Below are positions 59,475-64,000 of a stretch of DNA of 64,000 nucleotides, piece after piece. Origin of the DNA: Boletus sp. NGJ (Eukaryota; Basidiomycota; Agaricomycetes; Boletales; Boletaceae); the NCBI GenBank assembly GCA_019096195.1, contig JAGTXK010000116.1, positions 1 to 64,000 on the forward strand, written 5' to 3'. Both the position numbers and the translations under genes were made by a program. The notes below the pieces were generated by a model. That model worked only from the letters and a program-made list of their open reading frames with translations, was not told the DNA's origin and ran no database searches. Each line of letters opens with the position of its first letter. Positions within the stretch are counted from its first letter, which is position 1.

Positions 59475-62264
59475 TCACCGTCGTCGCTGTTGTTGGTAAA
59501 CAGCAAGTGGGACATCCTCCTCCTCACCTCTCGACACAGGCGCACTTCCGATACTTGCCCTCGGTCTACCATTCGGCGACGGTGTGATGGCATGAGCGCT
59601 GACCGTTTTCCTTGCTTTCCCATCCGAAGATAGAGGAATGCCAGAGACCGCTGTAGCCGATAGTGAGCGCGCTGGGCCTCTTGAGGGTTGTAACCGACCA
59701 GGAAGAGGCGATGGCGGAGAGTATCTGTTATGGTTTTGAGAAGGCGGTGATCGAGAGCGATTCGTTGGGAAAGGTTGCGGGAGAGAATCGGCCTGAAGGG
59801 GTCCATTTGGAGGCGGAGAAGAGGCTAATAACGGCCGGCTACGTAACGGTGCTGCTGGTGAGACGGGTAACGAGTTTGGTGTAGGCGACATTGCACCAGG
59901 CGGAAGATGTGGGTCCATGCCTCCGGGATACATGTACGGAGTAGGCTCGGACTCGACGATTGGTTGGGGCTGATTGATGGGAGGGCTCGACTGTCGATGT
60001 ATGCGCGGAGCAGCGACAGCGCCAGGTGATGGCGAAGATGACCCATAGCCGTACCCTGGTCCATGGTATTCCTGTTCCATAACCCGATGTTGCATCTCGT
60101 ACTGAGGACCTTTGACTAGCATCTCTCCCGCGCGTCGAGAGCCTTGTTGTGTGGGATTCGGTTTCGTCAAGGTACCTCGCCGAGACTTTTCTTTCTGCTG
60201 TTGCTGCAGCTCTCTCTCCCTTTCGCGCTCCCTTTCCTTCTGTTCCCGCTCACGTTCTTGCTTTTCCCGCTCCAAGCGCTCGCTTTCCGCTCCTTGTCGC
60301 TCCTCCGCCTCTCGCCTCTCCGCTTCCTCTTGCTCAGAGACTTGCTGCGCTGGGACTGTACCCACCGTTCCTTCAGTAGGGGGCACCGCTGGCGTCGAAT
60401 TCTGAGTTTTGTTGATGACACCCAGATACCAAAACATCAGATTACTGATCAACACCTGTTCATAAAGGGGCCGTCTCGGATTCGCCAGTTTGATGTGACT
60501 CAAGCGATAAATCGCGCGTTCGACATGGATCGGGTATCTTGCATACGGTCCCTGAAAGCCTGGCTGCGGGGAGGGAGACGAAGGTAACCCCTTTGACGAT
60601 CTTGATGCTCCGAGGAGGGCAGCGGCCGTTTCGCGTCCCGACCCCGTGTACCCACTAGCCTGAGAAGACGAATCGTCCTGCTTCTTCTTGCTGCTGAATA
60701 GCGAGCTAAAGAAACTGCTTTCCTTCTCCTTCTCCTTCTCCTTTTCCTTCTCGGCTCGCTGAGCCTCCTTTTCACGATCTCGTTCCCCTTTCGTAATCTT
60801 CTTCCCGTTCTTATCGCTGCTGCTCCATTTACCAAAGAGTCCTCTCCTCTCCTTTTCCTTCTTTTGCGCTGGGCTCGCAGGCTTTTCCGTGACAACAGGG
60901 GTATCGACTAATGTCGGGGCTACTGCAGTCTCTTCCGTGGTTGGTACGAGAGTGGTATCGGGTGAAGGTGTGCGTGGGGTATCTTCTATTGATGCAGCAA
61001 GGCCGAGTCGCTGAGGCTGAGGATGCTGCAACTCTGGTTCCGACGTAGGATACAACAATGGTGGTTCGGGTGCCGTATCCGCGGAAGACGATTTTGCGTC
61101 ATCCGCTGGAAGGGTCAAGGACAAAAGAGGGGGTCGAGGAGTCATGAGCAACTGTAGGGAGCGGACAATTTCGCTTTCGGCATCTTCCCTGGCATATGCG
61201 TCATATATCGATGTTTCTTCACCATAGGGATCAGATCGATGGGATGTATGTTCGTCACTGGTGATGCTCTCATTCGAGAAGGTACGGGGGCGTCTGTTGT
61301 GCTCAGGGCTATCGCCCTGCTCGCTCGCGTGATCGTTTGAGGATAGGTCACTCGATGTACGTGGTTCTGTGACCATGCCCGCAGGCCTACGCCGGCGCGC
61401 TGAAAACCCACGTCCTTCCCCGTCTCCGAGAACTGATGCCTTGCGAATTTTGGTTCGCGCGGCACGGCGAAGGATTTGGCCAGGAGGAGGAACGATGATC
61501 GGTGCATCAGCTTCATCTGGCATGGGCGGAATATCGTCCATCTTGTCGATGGCTGCACGAGATGCGAAAACAGCTTTGAGCCAACACCGTTGTGAGTGCT
61601 ATACCACAACGCTTCACTGACCTGAAGGAGAGACGTTGAGACTGAGACTCCGTCTGAGGACTGTCCTGAATTTTGAAGGATCGCCGTCTTTGGTCGCCTC
61701 TTCTGCGAGCTCCTCGAGGCGTTGTAGATCACTTATGGTGAGCTGGGGACCAGCATGGGCCAAGACGGTACGATTGCGCCGAAGCGGAACGATGGTTTCT
61801 TCTTCGACGTCATCACTCTCAGAAGGCTTGTATTGCCGGCTGAGCATTGAGCGTCTGCGCTCGAGGCTGGGAGAGGTTTGCAGTGATCGACCTTGGGTAT
61901 TTGAGCCATCTGGTGGGGGCGTACGAGCGTGTTCCTTGAGAAAGGCACGGAACTCGGCTGGGGCAATCTCAGGGTGGAGGCGAGCGGGGACCCAGAAGAG
62001 ATGGAAGGGATCGTCAGAGGAGACGGCACGTTCCTCGGAGCTTGAGCTGTCTTCATGAGAGCCACTACTTGAGTCGCCATCGTTGAGCTGCTGCGTGGCA
62101 GACGTAGCAGACCAGTAGCTTGCGGTCGGGGAAGGTGGGGATGAGGGATGAGGGAGATCAGGGTCATGGATGAGAGCACCTGGACCGCCCTGTGTCGAGG
62201 ACCTTCGTTTGATGTCGCGGAGGGCTTCGACTTCACGTTGGATCTCGAGCTGGGAAGGTTGCAT
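59475..62264 (-). CDS. Zds1/Zds2-family regulator of PP2A and polarity
   Basis: This is a fungal Zds protein; in yeast these bind the PP2A-Cdc55 phosphatase and act in mitotic exit and cell polarity. The start is MQPSQLEIQREVEALRDIKR at 62264. The N-terminal part has DDPFHLFWVPARLHPEIAPA then EFRAFLKEH, a conserved Zds block, and SDLQRLEELAEEATKDGD. An intron near 61,560-61,620 joins to MDDIPPMPDEADAPIIVPPP. The diagnostic Zds C-terminal domain is IHVERAIYRLSHIKLANPRR then PLYEQVLISNLMFWYLGVIN (about 60,430-60,530). Two charged low-complexity runs of Lys/Glu and Arg/Glu (about 60,720-60,790 and 60,180-60,330) flank this domain. The last 230 residues are proline/serine-rich and probably disordered. 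Confidence 0.85.
60180..60790 (-). repeat. Lys/Glu and Arg/Glu low-complexity tracts in the Zds1 gene
   Basis: Two tracts of GA/CT-rich sequence encode alternating Lys-Glu (about 60,720-60,790) and Arg-Glu (about 60,180-60,330) runs. The conserved Zds domain sits between them. The frame remains open. Confidence 0.7.
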
Positions 62265-62693
62265 GGGGCGCAGAGGAAGGTGGCCAAGGAAAACGTGTGA
62301 GGGGACGGAGAGGGGCTGAAGTCGTCGCTGTGGTCGTCGCGGTCGTTGTGGTGAAGGATGAAGCGAAGACGCAAGTGGATGGAGTTGGAGAAGTGGTCGA
62401 GCTGGCGCGAGGTGCGTTGGCTAGCGGGCCCAAGGTTCAGACAGCAAAATCAAAGTAATTTTCACAGCGTCCTTCCTTTTTCTCTACTCGGCTCGAGAAT
62501 TCGTACAACTACTGACTAGCACAGAACATCGTCCACGCCATCTAAATCTGTCTGTCTGCCTCAACCGGCCCATTCATCCACCAATGCAGGCACATTATCT
62601 ATGACGGTCCCGGGCGCTGCAAGTTGCCCTGAGAAAAGTGCCGCACATGGCAGGTTGTAGCTGACTCTGTGAACCGATGAGGCCTGCCCAAGG
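62265..62693. other. Intergenic region upstream of Zds1
   Basis: About 430 bases contain the Zds1 promoter/5' UTR and the MOZART1 3' end. A long in-frame extension of the Zds reading frame is not seen. No gene is recognised. Confidence 0.4.
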
Positions 62694-63030
62694 TCAGCGG
62701 CCACCAGATGCAGGAGGGTTTGGGCCGTTCAAGGCAGCTGCTTCACGACGAAGCTCTTGAATGACAGCCTTGCAGACCGGTACCACATGAACTGAGAGGA
62801 AAGGCGCTGACAGTTATCTGAGCGTACCGCGAGGGCTTCCGGATTGACCCCACTTTCGATCATGCCCACGCACGTCGCGAGCGTCTCTTTGTCAAGCTGT
62901 GTGTTCAACAACTGCGAGATGTCGAAGAGGGCTATCGTCGTGAGTCGCCTTCTAAGCTGAGTACGGGTTGGGACATACTATCAAGCGTTTGTTGGGCCGC
63001 AGTGATACGATCGGAGTCCTTTGACGACAT
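62694..63030 (-). CDS. MOZART1-like mitotic-spindle organizing protein
   Basis: This small protein of about 75 residues belongs to the gamma-tubulin ring complex subunit family MOZART1 (Mzt1), which recruits the complex to spindle pole bodies. The start is [18 protein letters not shown] at 63030. Splicing joins TLD to [35 protein letters not shown], then [20 protein letters not shown] and SGGR. Two short introns are inferred: donor GTATGT with acceptor ACGATAG, and donor GTACGC with acceptor TCTGCAAG. The core [14 protein letters not shown] and ELRRE blocks are the family signature. This gene would be missed by simple ORF calling because all exons are short. Confidence 0.9.
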
Positions 63031-63269
63031 GGTCAATAAATTGTAGCGAGCTCAGAGTTACAAGTAGAGATCGCAAGCCCAGCTAAACTTGACAAGAGCA
63101 TGCATTTATCCGGGATTCCAAGCTCGACCACACACTGGCACAACTGGCTGGACGCCTCACGACACAGCTCCACTTGGATGCACTTGGTGACTACTCGAGC
63201 AGGGACGAAGGACACCACTGACAAGGATGAAGGCCGGTAAGCCACAATTTGCTGTGTGCATCAGCGATG

Positions 63270-63900
63270 AAAGACAGCGGTGAGAGTCAAGAGGTACCGT
63301 CGGATAACAAGACCTGCTGTATTTCAGACGAACGACCAGGGGTCACTCCATCCACTGATATTGGTCCCCACGACGGGCTTGATCTTTCGCTCCATCCAAT
63401 ATGTTCCTTACTCTCCCACTAACCAGACCGCGCCTCCGGCAAGTCCTTTTACCCGCAAGCAATGTCAGGTACACCGCATGTTCCTTAAAACGTTTCATCT
63501 ATTCTTATTGCAATCACAGACAAATCGGGCGTATAATGAGCCCACCGAACAAACGTAGTGCCTTTTCCTCTCTGCGGACAATGTTGATCTCGCGAGTGGC
63601 GAGTGGACGGAAAGTCTGCCATTTTGGAATTCTACGAAATCCACTTTCACTCCTACAACATGCATATATGCGCCCATCAGTACCTTGACGTGGCTGAAGG
63701 CGTTGGCAAACGAATTCTGGGAATGGTACGCCGCTGGCACCAAGGTAGGCGCCATCGATTTTAATGAAGACGATCAAGCTACTGTTAACGAACAGCCAGA
63801 CTGAGGCGCCGTATACCTTGACTAACCAAATTCCTAGCAGACTCTGAACTGTCGCGACCGTTAGACTGAGAAATTCAAGGTGTGATAGCAACCCAATGTC
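63270..63900 (+). pseudogene. Uncertain, possibly decayed plus-strand gene near the right edge
   Basis: A plus-strand frame reads SIQYVPYSPTNQTAPPASP, then after a possible intron (63,468 to about 63,519) TNRAYNEPTEQT. It meets an in-frame stop and continues in the same frame as ADNVDLASGEWTESLPFWNS, STLTWLKALANEFWEWYAAG and GAIDFNEDDQATVNEQPD to a stop near 63,804. The second part looks like protein, but I recognise no family. On the opposite strand, 63,514-63,909 holds a hydrophobic frame (LEFLSLTVATVQSLLGIWLV) that could equally be a membrane-protein exon. Neither is firm. Confidence 0.25.
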
Positions 63901-64000
63901 CATAATCATTTAATCAACCTCACCGCTGGTCGTTTTCAGGCTGCGCATGAATCAAATGCCCTTGTTTTTCGTGCTACTTGGGTGGACCTTTGAACTCGAT

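Noticed and set aside
1-64000. tRNA, rRNA or CRISPR features
   Set aside because: No B-box-bearing cloverleaf, rRNA block or spaced direct-repeat array was recognised by eye.

Overview
The window looks like a chromosome segment of a filamentous basidiomycete, most likely an Agaricomycete and perhaps Rhizoctonia-like. That placement is an inference. It rests on many short introns (about 45-70 bp), compact gene spacing, and protein forms typical of the group: Zds1, PAT1, a GH47 mannosidase, an S10 carboxypeptidase, an NTF2-FMO fusion and a Tnp2-type CACTA relict. No tRNA, rRNA or CRISPR array was recognised.

Layout. (1) 1 to about 3.8 kb: a broken Ty3/gypsy element on the minus strand, cut by the left window edge; it is GC-rich and still full of CpG. 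(2) About 3.8-13.14 kb: an AT-rich, CpG-poor transposon graveyard. A decayed minus-strand Tnp2/CACTA transposase (about 6.25-11.1 kb) is interrupted by a whole-looking Tc1/mariner element (8569-10140) with an open 338-residue DD34E transposase. Further right lies a tyrosine-recombinase relict (12.39-13.04 kb). By eye there is no CpG at all between 8413 and 12914. (3) 13.17-63.03 kb: dense, ordinary host genes. In order these are TMEM97-like, TRM82, ZIP transporter, ZNHIT2, DBP9, glycerol kinase, GH47 mannosidase, AP180/YAP180, NASP/SHNi-TPR histone chaperone, PRO2, S10 carboxypeptidase, M28 aminopeptidase, a small membrane protein, ribosomal eL43, a CCCH zinc-finger protein, a GT-A glycosyltransferase, PAT1, glycogen debranching enzyme, an FMO with an NTF2-like front, Zds1 and MOZART1. 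(4) 63.03-64 kb: an uncertain, possibly decayed gene.

The host genes are mostly housekeeping and do not form one pathway. Several are tightly divergent pairs that probably share promoters: TMEM97/TRM82 (82 bp between ATGs), ZNHIT2/DBP9 (128 bp), mannosidase/AP180 (203 bp) and CCCH/glycosyltransferase (98 bp). Exon structures were inferred by reading frames and GT/AG signals, so internal splice sites are approximate unless stated.

The most unusual signals are the CpG-free island and the Tc1 element inside it. The transposase gene is open although it has no CpG and uses no CGN arginine codon. Each arm of the element is bounded by inverted copies of the same motif of about 22 bp. The element sits in a TA that, once it is removed, restores the Tnp2 reading frame at the junction. 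A second clear signal is a GC-AG intron placed directly after the start codon of the eL43 gene.
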